NCBI GenBank assembly: GCA_948630815.1
Contig: CAPIEU010000007.1
Span: forward strand, 16,015 to 80,014
Origin: an uncultured Clostridia bacterium
GTDB taxonomy: Bacteria > Bacillota > Clostridia > TANB77 > CAG-508
Length of the DNA stretch: 64,000 nucleotides
Direction of reading: 5' to 3'
Shown: positions 28,076-37,001 of the stretch, piece after piece
Numbering within the stretch: the first letter of the stretch is position 1
Layout of the letters: every line of letters starts with the position of its first letter
Position numbers and translations under genes: made by a program
Notes under the pieces: model-generated
Told to the model about the DNA's origin: nothing
What the model saw: only the letters and a program-made list of their open reading frames with translations
Databases searched by the model: none

Positions 28076-28975
28076 TCAAAATTTAAAGTTCTTCACAATG
28101 GAATCTTTTTCTTGCCAATCTTCATTTACTTTTACCCAAGTTTTCAAATTTATTTTTGTTCCAAGCATACGTTCTAAATCTTGTCTTGCATACATTCCAA
28201 TTCTTTTTAACATATTTCCATTCTTACCTATTATTATTCCCTTATGAGAGTTTCTTAAACAATAAATTGTTGCTTCTATATCATATATTTCTTCTTTATT
28301 TTTTGTGCTTCTTAATTCCATTTTTTCTACCATAACATATAATCCATGTGGAACTTCATCATCTAACAATTTTAATGCTTTTTCTCTAATTGTTTCTTCT
28401 GCAAGCTGTCTTAATGTTTGGTCTGTATATTCATCTATGTCATAATATGCAGGTCCTTTTTTTAATAATTTTTCTATTTCTTTTAATACACTTTCTGTTT
28501 TATCTTTCTTTAATGCTGAAATTGGTATAACTGCTTCAAAATGATACTCTTTTTTATATAAATCAATTAGTTTTAATAATGTTTCTCTTTTTACTAAATC
28601 TATTTTATTTATAATAAGTATTGTTTTCTTTTTGGCTTCTTTTATTTTATCTAATATTATTCTATCACCTTTTCCAATTTCAACACTAGTTGCCTCTATT
28701 AAGAATAATACAACATCAACATCTGCAACACTACCAAATGCAGTGTCTATCATTGTATTTCCTAGTTTTGTTTTTGGTTTATGAATTCCTGGTGTATCTA
28801 TAAATATAATTTGCGAGTTTTCTCTATTTACAATTGCACGTATAGCTGTTCTTGTTGTTTGCGGTTTATTGGTCATAATTGCTACTTTCTCACCAACTAA
28901 AGAATTAATTAATGTAGATTTTCCCACATTTGTTCTTCCAATAATTGATACAAATCCTGATTTAAACTCTTCCAT
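28076..28975 (-). CDS. era: GTPase Era
   Basis: Era is an essential GTPase in 16S rRNA maturation and 30S assembly. G1 is GRTNVGKST (Thr replaces the usual Pro), G2 TTRTAIRAI, G3 IDTPGIH, G4 NKIDLV. The C-terminal KH domain has GIIIGKNGNMLKRIG. It has 299 residues, normal. The plus-strand GCGG at 28861 reads as CCGC on the coding strand and is irrelevant. It stands upstream of yqzL and recO. Confidence 0.96.
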   Translation of the reverse strand: MEEFKSGFVSIIGRTNVGKSTLINSLVGEKVAIMTNKPQTTRTAIRAIVNRENSQIIFIDTPGIHKPKTKLGNTMIDTAFGSVADVDVVLFLIEATSVEIGKGDRIILDKIKEAKKKTILIINKIDLVKRETLLKLIDLYKKEYHFEAVIPISALKKDKTESVLKEIEKLLKKGPAYYDIDEYTDQTLRQLAEETIREKALKLLDDEVPHGLYVMVEKMELRSTKNKEEIYDIEATIYCLRNSHKGIIIGKNGNMLKRIGMYARQDLERMLGTKINLKTWVKVNEDWQEKDSIVKNFKF

Positions 28976-29202
28976 GTTTTACTTCCTTTTCATTATACAT
29001 ACTTAAATTTGCTAATTTTGTAGAATTTAGCAGATAATTTCTATTTTTTTTAGTCTTTTTTTACTTGACAAAATTATTATACCTTAATTTGCTTAATTTT
29101 AAAAGGGGTTATTCATTTAAAATAAAATTAATCGTTACTGTGTAGCTATCTAGTATGTAGTAATAAATTTATGCTAATTACAACATTGTTGGTCAGAACT
29201 GT

Positions 29203-29246
29203 AAAAGTCTCTAATTACATCCATTTTTGTAATTAGAGACTTTCTT
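29203..29246. terminator. Intrinsic terminator after the DUF3048 gene
   Basis: AAAGTCTCTAATTACA pairs with TGTAATTAGAGACTTT around a short loop, followed by A/T runs on either strand. It directly follows the stop at 29248. Confidence 0.85.
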
Positions 29247-29247
29247 T

Positions 29248-30310
29248 TTATTCAACTACAACTTCTGCATCAATTGGACATATTTGTATAAATGTATTTC
29301 CATCATTTACATCTATAATATTTCCTGCTAAATCTTTATATATTGTTTTTTCTGTTCTTGAAGATTTACTTGCAACTATTTCAATTGCTTTTCCGTTTGT
29401 AATATAGTATCCTTTTTTATCTCCAATATTTTTTAATCCTTGTCTATCTTTATTTTCTACATCTTGTAATGTATAGTTTTGTGCAAATGTTATTATTATA
29501 TTTTTAGTACTAATAGTTTCTTTTGTATCCCAATCAGTTTGTTTTGTACCTCTTGCATATCTTTCATATTTTTTAGTTTCTGCATTGTATTTATATTCTA
29601 CTGTATGCAATTTTGAATATGGAATTTTTACTGTATTTGCAATAGTTCCTTCTTCTAAATCAATTTCTTCCGCTTTATAATTTAATACACTTTTAGCATT
29701 TGAAGTTGTTCTATATCCTTTAGATGTTGCCATCTCTAATATCTTTTTTGTACTTGTTACTGCATTATGTGGTGATTTTTTATCTTTTACTCTCCAAAAA
29801 TCTGTACTACTTTGTGTTATTCCATTTATATTATTTACTTTGTATGTTGATATATCAGATTCTGCTTGTGGACTCCAACCAAAGTGAACATATATTGCAT
29901 CGTTTTCTAGTGCATAATCAAGGAAATAATGTCTTGAACTTCTTACTGGTCCTATTTTTTCTAAATCTTTTCCTTTAAAGCATGCCATAAGTCTTGTTTC
30001 TCCACCCTCAACTATTATTTCATATACAAGATACGCTTCATTTAGTCCGTGCTTGTGGCCATGCTCCTTTATGGTTATCTATCATTACTGCTATTGGTCT
30101 ATCTACTCCATTATAAATATTTACTATTTTTACCTCTTCTTTTTCTTTTCCTTGTTCTGTACCTAATGAAATTATTCCATTAGACATAGTCGCTCCATCA
30201 ACTTTTCCATCTATTATTTTCATTGCAAGTAATATTCCTGCTACTGCAACAAGAAGTATTAATATAATTATTAAAAAAATTATTCCCTTATTCTTCATTT
30301 TTACTATCAT
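29248..30310 (-). CDS. DUF3048 (YerB-like) membrane-anchored protein, read through one CGG +1 site
   Basis: A membrane-anchored extracellular protein of the YerB/DUF3048 family. After a helix (about 9-29), the family blocks RPIAVMIDNHKGAWPQ, VEGGETRLMACF and IGPVRSSRHYF appear. Triplet reading stops just after CGG 30047-30049; skipping the C gives PQAGLNEAYLVYEI, where Gly-Leu is a family hallmark. The joined protein has 353 residues. YerB proteins are usually lipoproteins; here a plain membrane helix replaces the lipobox. Confidence 0.88.
30046..30049 (-). other. CGGA +1/quadruplet site in the DUF3048 gene
   Basis: CAA GCA CGG ACT AAA TGA in triplets; CAA GCA (C)GGA CTA AAT GAA gives Q-A-G-L-N-E, the conserved DUF3048 motif. 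Confidence 0.9.
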
Positions 30311-30331
30311 TCCTTTTTAATTATTATAACA

Positions 30332-31153
30332 TTATTTCAATGTAAAATTATTTATAATGTTTGTTAATTTTTCTATCACATCTACATTAAGATATAATAA
30401 TGCAAGTCCATATAATAAAACTACTACCATTATACCTACCCAAGCTCCAACTATAACTTCTGATTTTGTTCTTTTTCCGTTTTCATATCTATTTATTCCT
30501 ATTATTAGTGCTAAAACTAATGATAATGTAAATATAACGACATTTCTAGTAGTCAACCATATAATAGTTAATCCTGCAAATGCAACTGCAGTTTGTCCAC
30601 TTGGCATAAAATTTTCTTTTATAAATTTATGATTATTTTTTGTAGCTGCTGCTTTTAATGTAACAATTACTATTACTGTTAAAACTATTGCTACAAATGC
30701 TAAATGTATAGGTGAATTTGCAATTTCATCTACGAGTTTTAGTCCTATAGTGCTTATCTTTTCGAAGAATAAAAAATATGCAACAATTAATGCGTTAATT
30801 GCCGTTAGCACAACTGCTCCTGCTCCTACATCTTTTGCTATTTTTGCTTTTGGATGATATAAATCTGTATACAAATCAACTACTGTTTCTATTGCTGTAT
30901 TTATCATTTCTGCAACTATAATTAACACTACTGTAAACATTAAACATAAAAATTCTGCTTTACTTAAATCAAAAAATAAACTTATTAGCATAACTGCTAC
31001 TGCTATTATTAGTTGTTTTTTTATATTGCTTTGTGTTGTTATTGCATAAATTATTCCATTTAACGCATTTTGCAAAGCATCAAAGAAGTTTCCGTTTTTC
31101 ATTTTATGTACTTCTTTTATCTCATTTTCTATATTATTGTCTTCATTCTTCAT
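30332..31153 (-). CDS. Undecaprenol kinase (DgkA-type) fused to a PAP2-like domain
   Basis: The N-terminal half is a DgkA/undecaprenol kinase: FLCLMFTVVLIIVAEMINTAIE carries the catalytic Glu and Asn (seen in EMINTAIETVVDL), followed by AKIAKDVGAGAVV. The C-terminal half has several helices and PSGQTAVAFA plus R...S.VIVGAWVG, the PAP2 phosphatase pattern, though the first PAP2 motif (KxxxxxxRP) is not obvious. Start ATG 31153 has AGGTGAAA before it. The gene sits beside ybeY and era as dgkA does in other Firmicutes. Confidence 0.83.
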   Translation of the reverse strand: MKNEDNNIENEIKEVHKMKNGNFFDALQNALNGIIYAITTQSNIKKQLIIAVAVMLISLFFDLSKAEFLCLMFTVVLIIVAEMINTAIETVVDLYTDLYHPKAKIAKDVGAGAVVLTAINALIVAYFLFFEKISTIGLKLVDEIANSPIHLAFVAIVLTVIVIVTLKAAATKNNHKFIKENFMPSGQTAVAFAGLTIIWLTTRNVVIFTLSLVLALIIGINRYENGKRTKSEVIVGAWVGIMVVVLLYGLALLYLNVDVIEKLTNIINNFTLK

Positions 31154-31209
31154 TATTTTCACCTATTATTCTTAATATTTATCATCACTTTTTACTATAT
31201 GTATTGTTT

Positions 31210-31692
31210 TTATTCTCTTGTTATATTAAGTTTTTTTAAAATTTTTTCTTCTTTTAGTCTCATTATGGCTTTATCTTCTTCTTCAATATGGTCATACCCC
31301 ATTAAATGATAAAAACCATGCACTAACATATATGCAAGTTCTCTTTCAAAACTATGTCCATATTCTATTGCTTGTTCTCTTACCTTTTCTAGTGATATTA
31401 CTACATCTCCTAGCACATCATCTACATCATATTCATGTGTATCTATTATGGCTTGTATCTCGTCTTGTTCAAACATAGGAAATGATAACACATCTGTTTC
31501 TTTGTCAATATTTCTATATTCTTTATTAATTCTTTTTATATTGTTAGGTGTCGTTAATGTGATACTTATATACATATGTGTATTTAATAAATTCTCTTCT
31601 ATAAAACATTCATTTAAAACTTTATTTATTATTTCTTCATAATCTTCTTTTTTTTCTATGTCTAAATATTCTATTTGTGCAATTTGTTTCAA
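31210..31692 (-). CDS. ybeY: Endoribonuclease YbeY
   Basis: A metal-dependent RNase for 16S rRNA 3' maturation. The zinc motif HGFYHLMGYDH is intact and the upstream ETDVLSFPM and VLGDVVIS segments match the family. It has 160 residues. It precedes the DgkA fusion on the same strand. Confidence 0.95.
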   Translation of the reverse strand: MKQIAQIEYLDIEKKEDYEEIINKVLNECFIEENLLNTHMYISITLTTPNNIKRINKEYRNIDKETDVLSFPMFEQDEIQAIIDTHEYDVDDVLGDVVISLEKVREQAIEYGHSFERELAYMLVHGFYHLMGYDHIEEEDKAIMRLKEEKILKKLNITRE

Positions 31693-31750
31693 ATTTTATT
31701 AACCTCTCTTGTTTTCAGTTTATTAAAATATTCACAAGGGTTGCATATCA

Positions 31751-31804
31751 TGACCCCTACTTCTTCTATATTTTTGTATGTAGGGGTCGCATTGTGTGCG
31801 ACCC
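31751..31804. repeat. Intergenic hairpins, family A variant
   Basis: TGACCCCTAC pairs with GTAGGGGTCGC, and GGGTCGCA with TGTGCGACCC forms a second stem (31785-31804). The latter could terminate the 31826 gene. Confidence 0.55.
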
Positions 31805-31825
31805 AAAATCATTTTAATTATATCC

Positions 31826-33040
31826 TTATGCAACATCTTTCTTTTTTGTATATTTTTCTTTAATTGTTTTACAAGAATTTTTGATATTTTTCATTACACC
31901 AAGAGCTACTAATTCTTGTTTATAAAATTTTATTATTTCAGCATTTTTTTCAGCATTTTTGTTTACTTCTTTTAAATCGTTCTTTATAAATAGTATTTCT
32001 TTCTTCTTTTCATATTGTTCTGGTTCTTTATTTTTAAGTTCTTCAATATTTTTATAATCTCCCCAGAATTTCTTGTATGCTTCTCTTTGTTGTGGTTTAT
32101 CCCAATATATTTTTGTTGATAATAATTTAATATTATAATCTTCTATTAACTCAATTAACATTTGAAGTGCACTATTCTTATTTTTATTTGTTTTTGCATC
32201 TACAATTAAATTTCTTGTATCTTTTAGAAGTTTATTATAACATTGTTCTGCTACAATTAGTGGTAAGCTATGTGTAAATAGTTTTCTACTAATTCCTAGT
32301 AAAACTAACTTTTTCTCTATTATATCTTTTTCATTTAATTTTCCTGCTAAAAATGTATTAAATTTATCGTATTCTTCTACAATTTCTTTATAAATAGCTT
32401 CGTAATCTGTTTCCATTTTTATAGGTAATATTTCTACAATGTATTCTTCAAGGGTTTCAAATATGTTTTCATAAATTTTATTTTTTCCTTCTTCTCCTCT
32501 TGTATTATCTGCAAGCTGTATAGAATAATTTTTTAATATTCCTTTATATAGACTTTCCATTTTATTTGCATAAAACTTTTTATATCTATCAATTGCTTTT
32601 TCTTTATTTGAAGCAATTAATGTTTGATAATCAAGTTCAAGTAAATATTTTTGTTTTCTATATTTATATTCTACATATTGTGTTTCTTTTAAATGAATAA
32701 CATTGTAGTACTCACTTAAAGCGTTTTTTTCAAATGCTGTAGCTGTATCATTTTTTACTTTTTTATAAATTGAATCCATAACATATTTATCAATTGCTTC
32801 TAAGTATAATGCGTACATATCTTCATATTTTTTTAATAAAATTTCTTTCTTATTTGTTTCATCATCATTAGTTTCATCTATGTAATTTTCGAATGCTTTT
32901 AATATGTTATTTCTTTTTGTAAGTATTAATAAGCCATTAATTCCCACCTTAGTTGGAATTAATAGTTTTGTAATTGAATTTGTTAACTTTCCAATGAAAG
33001 TTGTGTTTGTTTCTAGTACTCTTAAACTTCTTTCTGCCAC
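31826..33040 (-). CDS. Unknown 404-aa helical protein between ybeY and yqfD
   Basis: A long, mostly helical, Lys/Glu/Tyr-rich soluble protein with no membrane segment except weak hydrophobicity near residues 18-42 (LTNSITKLLIPTKVGINGLL). It occupies the place where phoH and pgpH usually lie between yqfD and ybeY. AGGATG precedes the ATG at 33040. I do not recognise it; a structural or scaffold protein connected with sporulation or envelope is only a guess from position. Confidence 0.6.
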   Translation of the reverse strand: MAERSLRVLETNTTFIGKLTNSITKLLIPTKVGINGLLILTKRNNILKAFENYIDETNDDETNKKEILLKKYEDMYALYLEAIDKYVMDSIYKKVKNDTATAFEKNALSEYYNVIHLKETQYVEYKYRKQKYLLELDYQTLIASNKEKAIDRYKKFYANKMESLYKGILKNYSIQLADNTRGEEGKNKIYENIFETLEEYIVEILPIKMETDYEAIYKEIVEEYDKFNTFLAGKLNEKDIIEKKLVLLGISRKLFTHSLPLIVAEQCYNKLLKDTRNLIVDAKTNKNKNSALQMLIELIEDYNIKLLSTKIYWDKPQQREAYKKFWGDYKNIEELKNKEPEQYEKKKEILFIKNDLKEVNKNAEKNAEIIKFYKQELVALGVMKNIKNSCKTIKEKYTKKKDVA

Positions 33041-33054
33041 TTTAAATCATCCTT

Positions 33055-34240
33055 TCAAAACACTATTTTTTCGTTTGTTCCTATATTTTCAATCACCTCA
33101 TATATCAGTTCTACTGTGATACTTTCCTCTTCTTCTTTATAGTTTATTTGCGTATTTACAATATTTTCTACATCTGCTATTTCTTTTTTTAATTCTTCTT
33201 CTAATTTTTTTAGTAAAATTTCTTTTGCTTCATTATATGTATAATTAACTGTCTTTTTTTCTAGCTCTTTATATGTAGTTTTACAAATTTCTATAGGGAA
33301 ATAAAAGTTTGAAAATATTTTTAATTTTTTGCTCTCATTTATTGTATCATAATTTTCAAAATTTGGAATACTTTTAGGAAAATTTATTTTAAAATTATTT
33401 ATATTTATTCCGTAAGATTTTTTTACATTTCCTGTTTCTTCTTGTATTTCTTGAGTTAAAGTCATTTTTTCTTTTTTACTATGCCAAACTCTAGCTTGAA
33501 TGTCTGCTTTTGCATGTACATATCTTGTTCCTGTATATTTTCCTTCAATCCAACCTCCTACAATAATATTTCCATTCTTTATAACATCTCCAACTTTTAC
33601 TAGGGCTGTACCGTTTTGAACGTTTATTTTTGTTATTACTCCATCACTTTTTGTAATAATATTGCAATATTCATTTTCATCTATTATTTCTGGTTTTTTA
33701 TCTGCTTCTACTATTTCTATTATTACATTCGTTCCTTGAATATGTATTCCGTACCCATGCAATATCATCTCTTTTTAAACGAAGATTGTTAATAATACTT
33801 TTGGTATCTATTTTTTGTTTTAACATTCCTAGTTTTAAGCCACCATTACCAACTTCTTCCATAATTTCTTCTATAGGAATTGTATTATTTCCTGTAATCT
33901 CTATATTCCAAACAAAGTTTGACATTCCAAATATGAATACTACTACTATAATTAAAGATGCAAAAAATAGCTTCCTTTTCTTATATCTATGTAAAATAAA
34001 TGGTAGTCCTTTTTTCTTTTCTATTTTTACTCTACATTTTGTAATTTTTGCTATTTCTTTTATCTTTTTAAATTCTCTCATTCCAATATTTGCATATAAA
34101 AAACTAGATTTCTTTCTTTTTAAATTCCACAAAAGTATTCTTTTACTTATACATATATTTATAAATCTTTCTATAAAATATCCTTCTACACTTATATTTA
34201 CATATCCTAATATATAGTAAATTAATATTTTAAAAAACAT
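33055..34240 (-). CDS. yqfD: Sporulation protein YqfD, read through one CGG +1 site
   Basis: YqfD is a membrane-bound, sigma E-controlled sporulation protein. The N-terminal cytoplasmic part has KKGLPFILHRYKKRK, followed by a membrane helix (about 90-110) and an external region. In triplets the frame breaks after IAWV at CGG 33749-33751; skipping the C gives DDIAWVGIHIQGTNVIIEIVE, matching the family W-(I/V)-G-(I/V)...G-T pattern. The joined protein has 394 residues. It directly follows yqfC. Confidence 0.9.
33748..33751 (-). other. CGGA +1/quadruplet site in yqfD
   Basis: TGG GTA CGG AAT ACA in triplets; TGG GTA (C)GGA ATA CAT gives W-V-G-I-H, a family-conserved turn. Confidence 0.9.
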
Positions 34241-34254
34241 ATTTATTTTTCTCC

Positions 34255-34557
34255 TTACTCTTCATCTGTTATACTCTCAAAATCGATACTATCGATAGTT
34301 CCTGTAACCATTATGTCGTCACCTGTCATTTCTTTTAGTCTTAAATTAAATCCATTTATATTTATTGCACCTATATATGTATTTATTTTTACATAGTAGT
34401 CTTCATATTCTAATATAGATTTGTAATTTTCAATAAGTAATTCATTAAACCCAACTATTGTAAGTTTTGGTTTATTTGAAACTACTTCTTCAGGTAATTC
34501 TAATAATCTATTTATTTTGTTTACTCTTTTTCGATTGTTATTTCTATGTTTGTTCAT
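34255..34557 (-). CDS. yqfC: Sporulation protein YqfC
   Basis: A 100-residue protein of the YqfC family with LLELPEEVVSNKPKLTIVG, ENYKSILEYEDYYVKI and NGFNLRLKEMTGDDIMVTG. It is always paired with yqfD, which follows 14 bases downstream. The mechanism is not known. Confidence 0.88.
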   Translation of the reverse strand: MNKHRNNNRKRVNKINRLLELPEEVVSNKPKLTIVGFNELLIENYKSILEYEDYYVKINTYIGAININGFNLRLKEMTGDDIMVTGTIDSIDFESITDEE

Positions 34558-34599
34558 TGTGCCTCCTTTAAAGTAGATGTTTTTTGATAGGGGCTATTT

Positions 34600-34735
34600 T
34601 AATTGCCCATTCTTTAGAAAAATTGCTTAAATAAATATTTTTAATATGCTTTTGTGCTTTTTGGGCGATCATGATCGCCCATACACCTCTTTATTTTTAG
34701 GCTACTACATCTTAAGTTTACAGTATTGGTATGTT
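34600..34735 (+). repeat. Dispersed intergenic repeat, family A variant, copy 2
   Basis: Holds GGGCGATCATGATCGCCC, a perfect palindrome (34662-34680 region), then ATACACCTCTTTATTTTTAG and GCTACTACATCTTAAG, matching 19260-19310. Confidence 0.6.
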
Positions 34736-34739
34736 TTTC

Positions 34740-35129
34740 TTATCTTACAAATTTGTCTAAACTTCTAAATTCATATCCCATATTTTTTATTTCTTTTATA
34801 CATTCATCTAACACATTTGTATTATCTTTAGAATTTCCGTGTAATAAAATAACTGCTCCTGGGTGTACATTATCTAGTATTTTCTTTTTTGCATAGCTTT
34901 CTCTTCCTTGTTTATTTTCATCCCAATCGTCATATGCAAAGCTCCACATTACTGTTGTATATCCAAGTCCATTTGTTAAATTTAATGTTCTTTCGCTAAA
35001 TTCTCCTTTTGGTGGTCTTATATATTTCATTTCATAACCAAATTTTTGGTACATTTTTGTATGTAAATCCATTACTTCTGTTTTTACCAATTCATCTGCT
35101 AAATCTGGCATACTTTTATGGTTTACTGT
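34740..35129 (-). CDS. pdaA: PdaA-like polysaccharide deacetylase, 3' part (split gene)
   Basis: This is the C-terminal half of a polysaccharide deacetylase of the PdaA type, which makes muramic delta-lactam in spore cortex. It carries NHKSMPDL, IRPPKGEFSERTL (catalytic motif 3), the TVMWSFAYDDW segment and GAVILLHGNS (motif 5). The natural reading begins at ACA 35129-35127, next to the attachment site; codons upstream belong to the inserted element. Joined to the 5' part at 39721 it gives TVNHKSM after GNH and a 272-residue protein with no gap. Confidence 0.88.
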   Translation of the reverse strand, partial: TVNHKSMPDLADELVKTEVMDLHTKMYQKFGYEMKYIRPPKGEFSERTLNLTNGLGYTTVMWSFAYDDWDENKQGRESYAKKKILDNVHPGAVILLHGNSKDNTNVLDECIKEIKNMGYEFRSLDKFVR

Positions 35130-35179
35130 ATGTATTACAGAACTCTTAAGTCCAGTATTGAATAAATTTTTAGCTAAAT

Positions 35180-36791
35180 TCAAATTTTAGCTTCTTCCCC
35201 TATATATTTTGAAAATTTAAATGTGATATATATTCTTTTATCTTTATCAAATTCTACCTTTTCTATTAATTTTTGATACATTTCTTTTGTTATATTATCT
35301 AATTCTAGTACTTCTTTTACTTTTTGGCTTATTTTTCCTATATCAACATTTTCTATTTTCTTATTTATTTGTTCTAATTCTAGTTTTGTTTCTTGTATTT
35401 GTTTTATTAATTCGTTTTTTTCAGTATTTTGCTTTTTATATAACATTTCAAAGTCTTCTATTGTTATTATCTTTTCTATTTTATCTTGATAAATTTCTTC
35501 TAATACTTTATTAACCCAATTTAGTTTTTCTTCTTGTTTTTTTAATCTTTGATTTAAGATCGTTTTTCTATTTTTTAAATCAATTTGAGAGTTTTTAAAT
35601 ATTTCTTTTAATTCTTGTTCTGAATATGAAATATTTTTTAATTCTACTTGTAAGTTTTCTTTTATTTTTTCTTCAATTAAATTTGCTTGTATCTGCTTGC
35701 AACTACAAAGACTTGTATAACTATTTCTTTTAGAACAAATAAAATAATCTGCTCTCCAAACTTTTCCCGACTTTCTTTTTTCTGTTCTACATCTTAGAGT
35801 CGCTATACTTCCACATTCCTTGCAAAAAACTAATCCTTTTAATGAATGATCATATTTTCGTAGTTTCGTTACATTTTTTTCTTTTAATTTTTCTTGTGCT
35901 TTATTCCATAAATTTAAATCTATAATTGATTCATGCATATTTTCTACTACTATATGTTCTTCTTCTTTTGTCATTCTCACTTTTGCTATTTTGTGACTTA
36001 CCTTCTGATATTTTCTTCCTACCACACTTCCTATATATACTTCATTTCTCAAAATTTTCCTAATTTGTGTTCTAAGCCATAAATATTTTCCATTCGTGCT
36101 TTCTTTTTTCATATAGATTGGAATTTTTAAATATATCGCTGGTGCTAATATTTCTCTTTCATTTAATTCATCTGCTATTTTTGTAGGCGACATTCCTTTA
36201 TTTACATACATATCAAATATTTCTTTTACAATACTTGCTGCATATTCATCTATTACTAAATGGTTCTTTATTTTATCATCTTTCTTATATCCGTAAGGAG
36301 CTATTCCTCCTTGAAATTCTCCCTTTTCAATTTTTCTAAATTTTACACTTTTTATTTTGTTTGAAATATCTTGTGCATAATAGTCATTAAAACTTAATTT
36401 AAAAGTTAAAAATTGTAATCCATCTGGACGAAGTGTATCTACATTATCACCGAATTGCTATATATCTTACTCTTTTATTTGGGAAATATCTTTCTAAGTA
36501 ATATCCTGTATCTATATGATCTCTTCCAAACCTTGATAAATCTTTTGTTATAATACAATCAACTTTTCCTTCCTCAATATCTTGTAGCATTTTTTGAAAA
36601 CCTGGTCTATCAAAATTGGTCCCTGTAAAGCCATCATCTACATATTCTTGTACTATTTCTAAATCTTCATGTGTATTTATGTAATTATCTATAATATCTC
36701 TTTGATTTTCTATACTTTCACTTTCCCTATCATCTCCATCATCTCTTGAAAGCCTCATATATTTGGCAACTTTATGTCCTTTACCTTGCAT
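35180..36791 (-). CDS. Large serine recombinase of the pdaA element, read through one CGG +1 site
   Basis: A site-specific recombinase of the SpoIVCA/large serine type. The resolvase domain has the catalytic Ser in YMRLSRDD, then the ITKDLSRFGRDH helix. Triplets stop at TGA after CGG 36450-36452; skipping the C gives YIAIGDNVDTLRPDG and runs through the recombinase domain (GGIAPYGYKKDD, PTKIADELNEREI), a Cys zinc ribbon (CKECG...C...C) and a C-terminal coiled coil. The joined length is 536 residues. It should drive excision of the element, so element mobility would depend on CGG decoding. Confidence 0.9.
36449..36452 (-). other. CGGT +1/quadruplet site in the serine recombinase
   Basis: GCA ATT CGG TGA would stop; GCA ATT (C)GGT GAT AAT GTA GAT gives I-G-D-N-V-D, matching the D-x-V-D-T motif after the resolvase domain. 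Confidence 0.88.
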
Positions 36792-37001
36792 ATTTTTCTC
36801 CTATATAATTTATTAAAATATCATTCAAAATATCTTTTAATCTTTCTTTTCCATACTCTATTATTATACTTGTGTTTTTTTCTTGATTGTCCATCTTTTC
36901 CTCCTCATAATCTTTTATTTAATACTATGAAGAAGAAATAATAATATAACAAAAAAACTAAAGTTTTCACTAACTGAAATCTTTAGCTTTTCATTTTTTT
37001 A

